Shown: piece by piece, positions 49,347-58,762 of the stretch
Layout of the letters: each line of letters opens with the position of its first letter
Position numbering within the stretch: position 1 is the stretch's first letter
DNA from: Aldehydirespirator sp965220645
GTDB lineage: Bacteria; Actinomycetota; Acidimicrobiia; Acidimicrobiales; Aldehydirespiratoraceae
Direction of reading: 5' to 3'
DNA: 64,000 bases
NCBI GenBank assembly: GCA_965220645.1
Contig: OZ244836.1
Coordinates: 3,162,001 to 3,226,000 of the forward strand
Position numbers and translations under genes: made by a program
Notes under the pieces: generated by a model
Database searches by the model: none
What the model was told of the DNA's origin: nothing
Seen by the model: only the letters and a program-made list of their open reading frames with translations

Positions 49347-50480
49347 ATGGAGATCCATGGAACCTGCAATCCTGAATTCGCGGCGGTGCGCGACGCGTTC
49401 GAGGCCAACTTTGCCGACGGGCTGGAGGTCGGCGCGGCTGCGGCGGTGACCGTCGACGGCGAGTTGGTCGTCGACATCTGGGCCGGCGACGCCGACACCG
49501 ACGGCACGCCCTGGCAGCGCGACACCATCGTCAACGTCTACTCCACCACCAAGACCATGGCCGCCACCTGCATGCTGATGCTGGCCGACCGGGGCGAACT
49601 CGACTTCGACGCCCCCGTGGCCCGGTACTGGCCCGAGTTCGCCCAGAACGGCAAGGACGGCGTGCTCGTGCGCCACGTGATGGCCCACACCGCGGGGGTG
49701 CCCGGCTTCGACCCGCCCATCACCACCGAGCAGCTCTACGACCTCGACTCTGTCGCGGCCAACCTCGCGGCCCAGGCTCCGTGGTGGGAGCCTGGCACCG
49801 CCTCGGGCTACCACGCCATCAGCCAGGGCAACCTCGAGGGCGAGATCCTCTACCGCATCACCGGCCGGCGCATGGCCGACTGGTTCCGCACCGAGGTGGC
49901 CGAACCCCTCGGAGCCGACTTCTGGATGAGTCTGCCCGCCTCCGAGGACCATCGGGTCGCCGCGCTGGTGCCTCCGGTCTTCGCTGGTGACAAGCTCACG
50001 ATCAACGGCGTGGAGGTGTCCGCCGACTCCATCGCGGTCAAGGCCATCCTGAGCGTCCCGATGACCGCCACCGAGCCGGCCACCCGGGAGTGGCGGGCCG
50101 CCGAGATCCCCGCCGCGGGCGGGTTCGGCAACGCCCGCTCGATCGCCCGCATCCACGCCGCGCTGGCGTGCGGAGGCGCCGTCGACGGGGTCCGGCTGAT
50201 GTCGGAGGCGGGCGCGCGCCGGGCCCTGGAGGAGCAGACCGACGGCATCGACCACGTGCTAATGGTGCGGCTGCGCCACGGGCTCGGCTTCGGGCTGCAA
50301 CTGGGCGAGAGCTTCGCCACCGAGCCGGGCCAGATGTTCTGGGGCGGCTGGGGCGGCTCCCTCGCCGCGGTCGACCTGAATGCCCGCGTCAGCATCGCCT
50401 ACGTGATGAACCGCATGGACGCCGATCTCATGGGGGACATCCGCGCCCGCAACATCGTCGAAGCCCTGGGCCGCCGCTAG
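49347..50480 (+). CDS. Serine beta-lactamase-like hydrolase (class C/EstB type)
   Basis: A 377-residue serine hydrolase of the beta-lactamase/transpeptidase-like fold. The nucleophile motif S-x-x-K is STTK in NVYSTTKTMAA. The Y-x-N position reads GYHAISQG (Tyr-His-Ala). The usual C-terminal HxG-like motif is represented by FWGGWGGS. No signal peptide is seen, so it is probably cytosolic and an esterase or amidase rather than a true beta-lactamase. ATG at 49347 follows a GGGGG stretch. Confidence 0.86.
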   Translation: MEIHGTCNPEFAAVRDAFEANFADGLEVGAAAAVTVDGELVVDIWAGDADTDGTPWQRDTIVNVYSTTKTMAATCMLMLADRGELDFDAPVARYWPEFAQNGKDGVLVRHVMAHTAGVPGFDPPITTEQLYDLDSVAANLAAQAPWWEPGTASGYHAISQGNLEGEILYRITGRRMADWFRTEVAEPLGADFWMSLPASEDHRVAALVPPVFAGDKLTINGVEVSADSIAVKAILSVPMTATEPATREWRAAEIPAAGGFGNARSIARIHAALACGGAVDGVRLMSEAGARRALEEQTDGIDHVLMVRLRHGLGFGLQLGESFATEPGQMFWGGWGGSLAAVDLNARVSIAYVMNRMDADLMGDIRARNIVEALGRR

Positions 50481-50607
50481 GCGCCACCCCAGGCCGGACT
50501 TGGGCGTTGCGCCTCACAGCCGGTCGGGGAGGAGATGTCGCCACCCGGGAACTGGCAACAAAATGCGCTCATAGCGTGCAACACGCTGCCAATTCGGCGA
50601 CAGCCGC

Positions 50608-51048
50608 CTAGTCCTCGCCGATGTCCTCGTTCCAGAGGTCGGGCTCGGCCGCGATGAACTCCGCCATCATGGCCATGCACGTCTCGTCGTCGAGCACGGT
50701 AACCCTCACGCCCCGCTCGGCTAGCAGGGCCTCCTCCCCCATGAACGTGCGGTTCTCGCCCACCACCACCTCACCGATGCCGTACAGCAGGATGGCTCCG
50801 GTGCACATCGCGCACGGCGACAGGGTGGTGTACATCACCGAGTTGCGGTAGACCCGGGCCGGGAGCCGGCCGGCGTTCTCCAGGGCGTCCGTCTCGCCGT
50901 GGCGGATGGCCGAACCCATCTGCACCCGCCGGTTGTGGCCCCGGCCGATGATCTTGCCGTCGTGCACCAGCACCGCTCCGATGGGGATGCCGCCCTCGGC
51001 CCGGCCCCGCATCGCCTCGTCCACAGCCGCCTGCATGTACTGGTCCAT
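50608..51048 (-). CDS. Cytosine deaminase, fungal Fcy1-like (zinc-dependent)
   Basis: A 146-residue zinc deaminase of the CDA fold. Zinc ligands and the catalytic Glu are in IRHGETDALENAGR (H-x-E) and LSPCAMCTGAILLYG (PCxxC). The rest follows yeast cytosine deaminase closely from memory, including VVGENRTF and the ending AEPDLWNEDIGED. The fungal enzyme converts cytosine to uracil. ATG at 51048 gives a length like the yeast protein; upstream in-frame starts add a low-complexity head. Isolated gene with a salvage role; guanine or other base deamination cannot be excluded. Confidence 0.85.
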   Translation of the reverse strand: MDQYMQAAVDEAMRGRAEGGIPIGAVLVHDGKIIGRGHNRRVQMGSAIRHGETDALENAGRLPARVYRNSVMYTTLSPCAMCTGAILLYGIGEVVVGENRTFMGEEALLAERGVRVTVLDDETCMAMMAEFIAAEPDLWNEDIGED

Positions 51049-51306
51049 GACCCCATTCAACCCCAATGCCCCCGCAACCATCACGCGGCCCGGGCCAAGG
51101 CCAGCGCAGCTAGCCGATAGCTTGCCGGCATAGACGACCGACTCGAGGCCCTCATCGGCAGCTGGCGCCACCGGACCGGCGACGACCAACTCGAACGCCG
51201 CCTGCGGGACCAGCTCACCGGACTAACCCGTTCGGGGCTGGCACCCGACGAGGCCTTCCTGATCGCGGCCAAGCGGGTCGGAACCCTCGACGAGGCGCTG
51301 GTCGTC

Positions 51307-52494
51307 TTGGACCACGGCGACCAGGCGCACGGAGACGAGCGGGCAGAAACCACCCACGAACAGCCAGCAGGACTCTGGCAGAGGCTGGGCCTGGCACCGG
51401 ACGCGGCCAGCCCCGAGGCCCGCCGCGAGTTCTTCGCCATGGCCATGCTCGCCGCCGCGGCCGCGGTCGCGATCAAGGTGCCCGAGCTGTTCGGCTTCGA
51501 GATCGAGGTCTTCGACCAGTTCTACGCACGCAACCTCAGCCTGCTAGTCCTGCCCTTCCTGGCCGGCTATCTGGCATGGAAGCGCGGGCTCAAGCACCTG
51601 GGTCAGCTGGCCATGCCGTTCGTTGCAGCCGCCGTGATCATCAACGCCTACCCGTTTGAAGGAGGCTCCGACCCACCCGACACCGAGGTGCTGGCCGCTC
51701 TGCACCTGCCCATCCTGCTGTGGCTCGTCGTCGGTCTCGCGCACGCCGGAGGCGACTGGCGGTCCCACGACAAGCGCATGGACTTCGTGCGCTTCACCGG
51801 TGAGTGGGCCATCTACTTCGGTCTGATCGCGCTCGGCGGAGGCGTGCTGGCCGGGTCGACAGCCGGGATCTTCTCCGCCATCGGGATCGACGCCGGCCAG
51901 TTCATCGGCCTCTGGCTGGTGCCGTGCGGAGCAGCCGGCGCGGTGATCGTGGCCGCCTGGCTGGCCGAGTCGAGACAGGGCGTTCTCGAGAGGATCGCGC
52001 CGGTGCTCACCAGGCTGTTCACGCCGATGTTCACCGTGATGCTGGCCGCGTTCCTCGTAGCCGTTGCTCTCACCGGCAGGGGGATCGACGTCGGCCGGGG
52101 CGTGCTCATCTTCTTCGACGTGCTGCTGGCTCTGGTCCTGGGCCTGGTCATCTACTCGGTGGCCGCCCGCGACCGGAGCGCCCCCCGCAGCCTGTTCGAC
52201 CTGCTGCAACTGCTCGTGGTGGTGGCCGCCCTGCTGGTCGACCTGCTGGTGCTGGGCGCCATCGTGGGACGCCTGTCCGACTTCGGCGCCACCCCCAACC
52301 GGGTCGCAGCTTTGGGCGAGAACCTGGTGCTGCTGGTGAACCTGGCCTGGTCGGCCTGGCTCTACCTCGGCTTCTGGCGGGGTCGCCGCGGCTTCGTCGC
52401 GATCGAGCGCTGGCAGACCGCCTATGCACCCGTCTACGTATTGTGGCTGTCAGCGGTGGTGATCGCCCTCCCGCCCCTGTTCAGCTTCGCCTAG
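51307..52494 (+). CDS. Multi-spanning membrane protein with upstream permease-prefix-like region
   Basis: From the only in-frame standard start (TTG 51307) the protein has 395 residues with about eleven hydrophobic segments, beginning EFFAMAMLAAAAAVAIKV. Coding sense clearly continues upstream: 51133-51306 reads IDDRLEALIGSWRHR...TRSGLAPDEAFLIAAKRVG, a pattern like the permease-prefix domain of DUF4153-type membrane proteins. That frame is open from a stop at 51118 but has no ATG, GTG or TTG before 51307. The real start is therefore non-standard, lost by mutation, or hidden by an assembly error. Function unknown. Confidence 0.7.
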   Translation: MDHGDQAHGDERAETTHEQPAGLWQRLGLAPDAASPEARREFFAMAMLAAAAAVAIKVPELFGFEIEVFDQFYARNLSLLVLPFLAGYLAWKRGLKHLGQLAMPFVAAAVIINAYPFEGGSDPPDTEVLAALHLPILLWLVVGLAHAGGDWRSHDKRMDFVRFTGEWAIYFGLIALGGGVLAGSTAGIFSAIGIDAGQFIGLWLVPCGAAGAVIVAAWLAESRQGVLERIAPVLTRLFTPMFTVMLAAFLVAVALTGRGIDVGRGVLIFFDVLLALVLGLVIYSVAARDRSAPRSLFDLLQLLVVVAALLVDLLVLGAIVGRLSDFGATPNRVAALGENLVLLVNLAWSAWLYLGFWRGRRGFVAIERWQTAYAPVYVLWLSAVVIALPPLFSFA

Positions 52495-52626
52495 AGGCCG
52501 AGCGGGGACGCAGAGAAACAAGAGTCCACAAGGCGCCGAGCGAGGCCGTGGCCCGAGCGGCCAGTGAGCGCAGCGAACAAGAGCGGGAGATACGGGACCG
52601 GGCGGGTCGCACGAGCGCGAAGAGAA

Positions 52627-52665
52627 GGCTCGGCGGCCCAGTCCGGAAGACTGGGCCGCCGAGCC
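52627..52665. terminator. Perfect 17-bp stem-loop between convergent genes
   Basis: GGCTCGGCGGCCCAGTC (52627-52643), loop CGGAA, then the exact complement to 52665. It lies between the ends of the membrane protein gene (52494, plus) and the VWA lipoprotein gene (52722, minus). No U-run on either side, so it is a bidirectional high-GC terminator or an RNA-end-protecting hairpin. Confidence 0.7.
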
Positions 52666-52721
52666 CCGTTCGGGCCCCTCCAGGGGTGAGTCGCAGGGGG
52701 TTGGAGGAGCCCTTGTCGCCG

Positions 52722-54608
52722 CTACCGGCGGCGGATGCGTCGAGCGGTGTCGATCAGCCGGGCCAGCTCGTCGGCGTCGTCGTCGCGGCGCAGATCATCG
52801 GCCACCCGGTCGGCCTGGTAGCTCAGCTCCTCCATGCTGCGGTCCTCCACGAAGGGGCTGGCCCGCAGCACTTCGGCGAACTCAGCCGCCACCACAGCCA
52901 GCCGGAAGTGGGGGCCGGCGTCGGTGAACGAGCGTTCCACGTCGTCGGGATGCAGGCTTGCCCAGGTCTCGGTGATGCGCTCGCTGGCCGGCCTGCGATA
53001 GCGCAGGGTGGCGGTGGCGATAGGTCCGCGGCTGCGGTCCCAACTCCGGTCCAGCGTCACCTCGTAGAGGGCGGTCGAGCTCTGGCCCGCACCGACCTCG
53101 CCGGCGTCGCGGGTGTCGTCGCGGAAGTCCTCGTCGGCGATGGCCCGGTTCTCGAACCCGAGCAGCCGGTAGGAGAGCACCTTGTCCGCGTCGAACTCCA
53201 CCTGGATCTTGGCGTCTCGGGCCACCGAGGCCAGCAGGCTGGTGAGGTTCTCCACGAAGATGCGCCGGGCCTCGGCGGGACTGTCGATGTAGTGGTAGGT
53301 GCCGTCGGCCTTGTTGGCCAGCTGCTCCATGAGTTGATCGTTGAACGGCCCCAGGCCCACACCGATAGTGGACAGCCCGATGTCGCCCCGCTCGCCGATC
53401 TCCTCGAGGATGTCGTCGGTGCGGGTGGCGCCCACGTTGGCAACCCCGTCCGACAGCAGCAGCACCAGCACGGCGCGGCCCCTGTCGGCCTCGCTCAGGG
53501 CCATGTCGTAACCCCGCGTCAGCCCGGCCTCGGCGTTGGTGCTCCCGCCGGGCTGGACGTTGTAGCGGATCTCGTCCATGATCCAGCCGGCGTTGCCCGA
53601 GACTCGGGTCGGATCGAGGACGGTCGCAGCCCGGTCGTTGTAGGCCACGACACCGACCCGTGTGCTGCCCGGAAGGCCCGACAGCAGCAGCTCGACGGCC
53701 TCGTGAACCAAGGTCATCCGCTCCATGGGCCGGTCGGCGGGTCCAGCAGACTGCCCCATCGACCCGGAGCGGTCGAGCACCAGCACCACGCTGTCGGGTA
53801 TCACCAGATCCGACAGCACCTCGGGCGCCTGCACGCCGACCCGCAGCATCACCCGGTCGGGATCGCTGAACGGGGTGGGGGCCGCGTCCAGAGTGACGTT
53901 GAACTCGTCGATCAGCGGCCGGTAGCCGCCGTCGAAGTAGTTGACGAACTCCTCGACCCGCACGGCCTCGATGGGCGGGAGAGCGTCGCCCTCCAGGTAG
54001 TTGCGGGTCACGACGTAGGACGCGGTGTCCACGTCGAGGGCGAAGGTGGACAGGGCGTCCTCGTACGGGTCCACGAACGGGTTGACGCCGTAGTCCTCGA
54101 ATGTGTTGGACTGGCACTCGGGACACCGGCGCCGCTCCTCGGGGCGTTCACGGTCCGTGGCGGCGGCCTCGGGCCGGGACACGCCGCTAGTGTCCGCAGC
54201 CGACTCGGCCTCCGCTTCAGCAAGAGCGGCCTCCAAGGCGGCCACATCGCCGGCCGACGCGGCGTCCGCGGTGGCCTGTGCAGCCTCCAGCGCAGCGACG
54301 GCCGGCTCCTCCTCGGCCGCCATCGGCTCCTCCTCAATCGCATCTGTGCTGCGCGGAGCTGTCGTCGGCGCCGCGACGACCTCGCTGCCGGAGTCGTCGC
54401 GGCCGCCGCTGACGTCCGTTGACGGACGCTCGGCTTCGGCGGCCGAATCCGTTGAGGGCGCCGCCGGTTCGGGAGCGGCCTCGCTGGCCTCGTCGCCGCC
54501 GGGCCCGCTGCAGGACACTGCCAGCAAGCTCAGCGCCAGCACTGCTGCCAGCCATCGGACGGGCCGGTTCTTTCTCGTCTGGAACCTCTCGGATCCCCTT
54601 GTCGCCAT
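52722..54608 (-). CDS. von Willebrand factor A domain lipoprotein (YfbK-like)
   Basis: A 628-residue secreted lipoprotein. MATRGSERFQTRKNRPVRWL leads into a hydrophobic core and the lipobox LAVSC, so it should be anchored at the outer membrane face after processing. A Glu/Ala/Ser-rich linker of about 130 residues follows, then a YfbK-type N-domain (FALDVDTASYVVTRNYL) and a VWA domain with the MIDAS motif VLDRSGSMGQS and later LLLSDGVANVG. A C-terminal helical part ends in basic residues. ATG at 54608 has GGAGGAGGG upstream. VWA/YfbK proteins bind other proteins through a metal site; the role is unknown. Confidence 0.87.
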   Translation of the reverse strand: MATRGSERFQTRKNRPVRWLAAVLALSLLAVSCSGPGGDEASEAAPEPAAPSTDSAAEAERPSTDVSGGRDDSGSEVVAAPTTAPRSTDAIEEEPMAAEEEPAVAALEAAQATADAASAGDVAALEAALAEAEAESAADTSGVSRPEAAATDRERPEERRRCPECQSNTFEDYGVNPFVDPYEDALSTFALDVDTASYVVTRNYLEGDALPPIEAVRVEEFVNYFDGGYRPLIDEFNVTLDAAPTPFSDPDRVMLRVGVQAPEVLSDLVIPDSVVLVLDRSGSMGQSAGPADRPMERMTLVHEAVELLLSGLPGSTRVGVVAYNDRAATVLDPTRVSGNAGWIMDEIRYNVQPGGSTNAEAGLTRGYDMALSEADRGRAVLVLLLSDGVANVGATRTDDILEEIGERGDIGLSTIGVGLGPFNDQLMEQLANKADGTYHYIDSPAEARRIFVENLTSLLASVARDAKIQVEFDADKVLSYRLLGFENRAIADEDFRDDTRDAGEVGAGQSSTALYEVTLDRSWDRSRGPIATATLRYRRPASERITETWASLHPDDVERSFTDAGPHFRLAVVAAEFAEVLRASPFVEDRSMEELSYQADRVADDLRRDDDADELARLIDTARRIRRR

Positions 54609-54923
54609 GGTCACCCTCCTCCAGGTGGTGGACGCCCTGTGCGTCCAGTCGATCCCTATGACGACGCGCGCCGGCGCCCGGTTCCCGGACGCCCAAGAAA
54701 TCCCCTCGCCGCCGCAGGCGCGGACAGCGCGTTGCCCGCTCTTGTTCGCTGCGCTCGCGGGTGCACCACCAAATCTGTAGAGAAAGCCGTCAAATATGGG
54801 CACTACCCATACAGATCTCAGAGGCCGAGGTTGACCTAGGGCTGCTCACGGGCCGCTCAGGCCCGGGGCCTCGCTCAGCTCTCGCGAGGGACCCTCATCA
54901 ACTGATGCGTGTCCGCTCAGCCT
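54609..54923. promoter_or_regulatory. Intergenic region with inverted repeat upstream of the VWA gene
   Basis: No gene is seen. TATGGG-CACTA-CCCATA (54795-54811) is a perfect 6-bp inverted repeat in a locally AT-rich patch, and TTGACG occurs beside it on the minus strand. It may be the promoter-operator of the VWA lipoprotein gene. The right end lies just after the glcF stop. Confidence 0.45.
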
Positions 54924-56108
54924 CTAGGAGCGGGAGGCGGAGAGGGCCTGGTCGACCAGTTCCAGGGGGTGGCGCACGTCCAGGCCGGCCGCAGCTAGAT
55001 GAAGCGAGCAGCCGGGGTTGGCGCTGGCCACCACCGACGCACCCGAGCGGGCCACCGCGGCGGTCTTGCGCTCGCGGATCGCCCTGGACAGCTCGGGCTC
55101 CATCACCGAGTAGGCACCCCCGGCGCCGCAGCACAGGCCATCGTCGTCGAGGGTGACCACGTTGGCGACGAACGGGGTCAGCACGGCCCCGACGGCTTGG
55201 TGAGCCCGTTGCACATGGCGCAAGTGGCACGGGTCCTGGACGGCCACCGTCATGTCCAGGGATGCAACCGGCCGGCGGCTCTGCAGCTCATCGAGGCGCT
55301 CGGCCAGCCACTCGTGGACGTCGAACACGCGGGCCGAGAAGGCCCGGGCCTCGTCGGTTCCCAGCAGATGCCCGTAGTCCTTGAGCGAGGCTCCACACCC
55401 CGCGGCGTCCACGAGGATGGGGCGGTCGTCGCCGGACAGGCCGGCCATCACCTGGCGGGCCATGGCCTTCGTCTCGGATTCCAGCCCGGCGTGGATGTGC
55501 AGGGCCCCGCAGCACGGCGCGGCCCCGCCCGTGGGCTCCACACCCACGCCGGCAGCCTCCAGCACGCGCTGCACGGCCAGGTGCACGTCGCGCTGCCAGG
55601 CGTCCATCACGCAACCGGTGAACAGCCAAACATCATCGCCTGAGGTGCGCAGCGGTGGACGCCGCAGCGGCATCCTCGCGGGCAGGCCGAGGCGTTTGGT
55701 CGGCACCAGCCGAAGCCGTATGGCCAACGCCAGCAGGGTGGATCCGGCCAGCAGTAGCCGGCGGTAGCGCAGCATCCGCAGAGCCAGCCGCTGCCAGCGG
55801 GGGGTGATCCGGCCCGCGCCGGCCAGGGCGGCCCGGGTGCCCTCCATCAGATGGCCGAACGGCACCGCGCTGGGGCAGGCCGTCTCGCAGCCGCGGCATT
55901 GCACGCACGTCTCCATCGATCGGACCAGGTCGTCGGTCACCGGCGCGCCCTCGTTCTGCACCGCCCGCATCAGCGCGATCCGTCCCCGGGGCGACTCGGT
56001 GTCTCGCCCGGTGACTACGAAGGTGGGACAGTGCGGCAGGCACAGCCCGCACGCCACGCACGCGACCAGTTCGTCGTCGTCCAACCCGAGGTGCATCACA
56101 TCACACAA
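54924..56108 (-). CDS. glcF: Glycolate oxidase iron-sulfur subunit
   Basis: A 394-residue GlcF. Two ferredoxin-type [4Fe-4S] motifs lie at the N-terminus (CVACGLCLPHCP and CVQCRGCETACP). Two CCG domains follow, with cysteine clusters in GAAPCCGALH, DPCHLRH and GLCCGAGG. GlcF passes electrons from the FAD subunits to the quinone pool during glycolate (or D-lactate) oxidation. It lies 63 bases after glcE in a glcD-glcE-glcF operon. Confidence 0.93.
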   Translation of the reverse strand: MCDVMHLGLDDDELVACVACGLCLPHCPTFVVTGRDTESPRGRIALMRAVQNEGAPVTDDLVRSMETCVQCRGCETACPSAVPFGHLMEGTRAALAGAGRITPRWQRLALRMLRYRRLLLAGSTLLALAIRLRLVPTKRLGLPARMPLRRPPLRTSGDDVWLFTGCVMDAWQRDVHLAVQRVLEAAGVGVEPTGGAAPCCGALHIHAGLESETKAMARQVMAGLSGDDRPILVDAAGCGASLKDYGHLLGTDEARAFSARVFDVHEWLAERLDELQSRRPVASLDMTVAVQDPCHLRHVQRAHQAVGAVLTPFVANVVTLDDDGLCCGAGGAYSVMEPELSRAIRERKTAAVARSGASVVASANPGCSLHLAAAGLDVRHPLELVDQALSASRS

Positions 56109-56171
56109 TCTCGGGAGAGAAATGTGTAGTAGACGTACAAATGCCGCACCGAGAAACCGCTGGAGCGCCCA

Positions 56172-57098
56172 TCAGGGCTTCTTCAGGGGGTCGCGGCCGG
56201 GGTTGAGGCGGCCGGTCGGGTCGAACCGCTCCTTGAAACGGCGGCTCAACTCGGCCGCGCCCGGCTCGACCGGCCGGGGTGGCTGGGGTTCGGAGGCGTG
56301 AACCACGCCGACACCGATCTCGGCGACGAACGGGCCGGCGGTGCCGTTACGGGTATCGAAGGCGGCCGCCTCCGCAGGCGTGCACGACCAGCGGTGCGGC
56401 GGAAGCTCAGGCGGGCCGTCGACGTCGTCGCAGACGCCCAGAACCGCGAGCCGTCCCAGATCCTCGTCGACATCGACGTCGTAGCCGCTCAACAGCGTCC
56501 AAACGTCGGTGCCGTCCCACAGCACCGACGCGGTCGTGTGGCATGACCTCGCCTCGCCCGGGTCGGCGCCGGCCAGACGCACCCAGCGCTCGGTCTCCCC
56601 GACCGGAACGGTACGCAGCAGCGCCTCACCCACCAGGCCGAGCGTGCCCAGCGACCCGACCAGCAGCCGGCACAAGTCGAAGCCGCTCACGTTCTTGACC
56701 GTGGCCGCACCGGCGCTGGCGATCTGGCCGTCTGCGCACACGTAGCGGGCCTGAAGCAGGGCATCGCGAACCGGCCCGAGCCAGCGGCGGGCGATGCTCG
56801 ACTCCCCCGCCATCAGCGCGCCGCCCACCGTGCCACCCGAACGCTCGGGCAGAGCGGTTCGCTGACCTGCCGACGCCAACTCCTCGTGGAGCTCAGTGAC
56901 CGGCGTGCCGGCCCGCACCCGCACCGTCATCTCAGCCGGCTCGAAGGCCACGATGCCCGCCGGGGCCTGCACCTCGCGGGTCCCCGCCTCCGCCTCCCCG
57001 CCCAGGCTCCAGCGGGTCCCGCCTCCCCGCACGCACACCGGCCCGTCCGGGCCGACCTCGGCTGCGAAGGCGGTCAGATCCTCGTCGAAATCCACCAC
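56172..57098 (-). CDS. glcE: Glycolate oxidase FAD-binding subunit
   Basis: A 308-residue GlcE with an FAD_binding_4 (PCMH) domain: VCVRGGGTRWSLGG, PERSGGTVGGALMAG and TVKNVSGFDLCRLLVGSLGTL. It ends with the family's typical FDPTGRLNPGR. It forms part of the membrane-associated glycolate dehydrogenase with GlcD and GlcF. Seven bases separate it from glcD. Confidence 0.92.
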   Translation of the reverse strand: MVDFDEDLTAFAAEVGPDGPVCVRGGGTRWSLGGEAEAGTREVQAPAGIVAFEPAEMTVRVRAGTPVTELHEELASAGQRTALPERSGGTVGGALMAGESSIARRWLGPVRDALLQARYVCADGQIASAGAATVKNVSGFDLCRLLVGSLGTLGLVGEALLRTVPVGETERWVRLAGADPGEARSCHTTASVLWDGTDVWTLLSGYDVDVDEDLGRLAVLGVCDDVDGPPELPPHRWSCTPAEAAAFDTRNGTAGPFVAEIGVGVVHASEPQPPRPVEPGAAELSRRFKERFDPTGRLNPGRDPLKKP

Positions 57099-57105
57099 CG
57101 TGTTG

Positions 57106-58647
57106 TCAGCCCCAGACCCCGGCGGCGTCGGAGGCCCTCAACGCGCCGATGTCTGAGCAACTGTGCGCGCTGGGCAGCACCTTGCCCGGGTTCATGCGGC
57201 AGTGCGGATCGAACGATGCCCGCAGCCGGCTCTGCTGGTCGAGGTCCACCGCGCTGAACATGCGCTCCATGTACTCGCGCTTCTCCACCCCGATCCCGTG
57301 CTCTCCGGTGAGTGCCCCGCCCATGTCCAGCGACATCTCGATGATCTCGCGGCCCGCGGCATGCACCCGCTCGACGACGCCCGGCACCCGCGAGTCGTAG
57401 GCCAGGATGGGATGGAGGTTGCCGTCGCCGGCGTGGAAGACATTGAGCACGAGGAGGTCGTGGCGGTCGACAATCTCGTAGATCCGCTCGAGCACCTCCA
57501 CCAGCCGGGTGCGGGGCACCACCGTGTCGTGCAGGTAGTAGTCGGGCATCACGTTGGCGACGGCCCCGAACGCGCTCTTGCGCCCCTTCCACAGCCGGGC
57601 CCGCTCATCCTCGTCGGCGGCGGCGTGCACACTGATGGCCTGGTTGCGCCGGGCTATGTCGGCGATTCGCTCGCCGGCGATCTCCACACCCCCCTCGGCA
57701 CCGTCAACCTCGACCAGCAGCACCGCGGCCGCGTCCTTGGGGTAGCCGGCCTGGGCGAAGTCCTCGATCGCTCGGACGCAGCGCTGGTCCATCATCTCGA
57801 TGGCGGCCGGCACGATCCCGGCCGCGATGATGGCGCTGACGGTGGCCGCCGCGTCCGACACGTCGGCGAAGCACAGCAGCATGGTGCGCACCGCCGGCGG
57901 GTTGGGGGTGAGGCGCACGGCCACCGCGGTGGCTATGCCGCACATCCCCTCGGAGCCGACGAACGCTCCCCGCAGGTCGTAGCCGGCCGGCTCGGCAGTG
58001 AGGTCGCCCAGCGTGACCACCGACCCGTCGGACAGGACGACCTCGACCGCCATCACATGGGCGCTGGTCACGCCATAGGCCAGGCAATGCGGCCCACCGG
58101 AGTTGTTGGCCACGTTGCCGCCGATGGTGCAGACCGCCTGGCTGGACGGATCGGGCGCATAGTGCACACCGTGGGGAGCCAGCGCCCGGCTGAGATTCAG
58201 GTTCACCATGCCGGGTTGCACCCAGGCCACTCCGTTGTCGAGGTCGATCTCCAAAAGTTTGTCCATCCGGGTCATTGCCAGGACCACGGGCTGGCCCAGC
58301 GGCGCGGCCCCGCCGGCCAGGCCGGTGCCGGCCCCCCTGGGAGACACCGCCCGCCCGTGACGGGCTGCGACCTTCACGCACGCCACCACGTCGGAGGTGG
58401 AGTTGGGATAGCACACCGGACCGGCGTTGCCCTCCTGGTAGATGGATGCGTCGCGGGAGGCCAGGTATCGGGCTGCCGTGTCGGCCCGCACCCGGTCGGC
58501 CCCGATGGCCTCGACCAGATCGGCGACGAGGGCCGCGTCACCGGCATCGACCGCGCCGGCGCCCCCCGTCGACCGGCGGCCGCGGCGACGCGATCCCAAC
58601 ACCCGGCGAGTAGCGGCGGCGAGGGTGCTAGCCACGGACCTGACCAT
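57106..58647 (-). CDS. glcD: Glycolate oxidase subunit GlcD (FAD-linked oxidase)
   Basis: A 513-residue FAD-linked oxidase. The basic head of 30 residues is longer than usual. The FAD-binding domain shows VSPRGAGTGLAGGA and CTIGGNVANNSGGPHCLAYG, and the C-terminal cap has NVFHAGDGNLHP, GGALTGEHGIGVEKREYM and FDPHCRMNPGKVLP. It oxidises glycolate (or D-lactate) to the 2-oxoacid. First gene of glcDEF, divergent from the P450 gene across 115 bases that hold an inverted repeat. Confidence 0.93.
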   Translation of the reverse strand: MVRSVASTLAAATRRVLGSRRRGRRSTGGAGAVDAGDAALVADLVEAIGADRVRADTAARYLASRDASIYQEGNAGPVCYPNSTSDVVACVKVAARHGRAVSPRGAGTGLAGGAAPLGQPVVLAMTRMDKLLEIDLDNGVAWVQPGMVNLNLSRALAPHGVHYAPDPSSQAVCTIGGNVANNSGGPHCLAYGVTSAHVMAVEVVLSDGSVVTLGDLTAEPAGYDLRGAFVGSEGMCGIATAVAVRLTPNPPAVRTMLLCFADVSDAAATVSAIIAAGIVPAAIEMMDQRCVRAIEDFAQAGYPKDAAAVLLVEVDGAEGGVEIAGERIADIARRNQAISVHAAADEDERARLWKGRKSAFGAVANVMPDYYLHDTVVPRTRLVEVLERIYEIVDRHDLLVLNVFHAGDGNLHPILAYDSRVPGVVERVHAAGREIIEMSLDMGGALTGEHGIGVEKREYMERMFSAVDLDQQSRLRASFDPHCRMNPGKVLPSAHSCSDIGALRASDAAGVWG

Positions 58648-58712
58648 AACGCGGCGGTGCGAGCGCCAGAAACTTCAAGCCGTCTCAGACTTCCAGGAGC
58701 TTCTTCCGGGGG

Positions 58713-58734
58713 TTATGGTCGTATGTGACCAATT
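58713..58734. promoter_or_regulatory. Inverted repeat between glcD and the P450 gene, candidate operator
   Basis: TGGTC-GTATGT-GACCA (58716-58731) is a perfect 5-bp inverted repeat flanked by TTA and ATT. TGGTC/GACCA half-sites recall GntR/FCD-type operators, a family that often controls glycolate and lactate genes, but the spacing differs from PdhR-type sites. Confidence 0.4.
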
Positions 58735-58762
58735 GCCGCCGGAAGTTCGGAGCAGGCGATCA

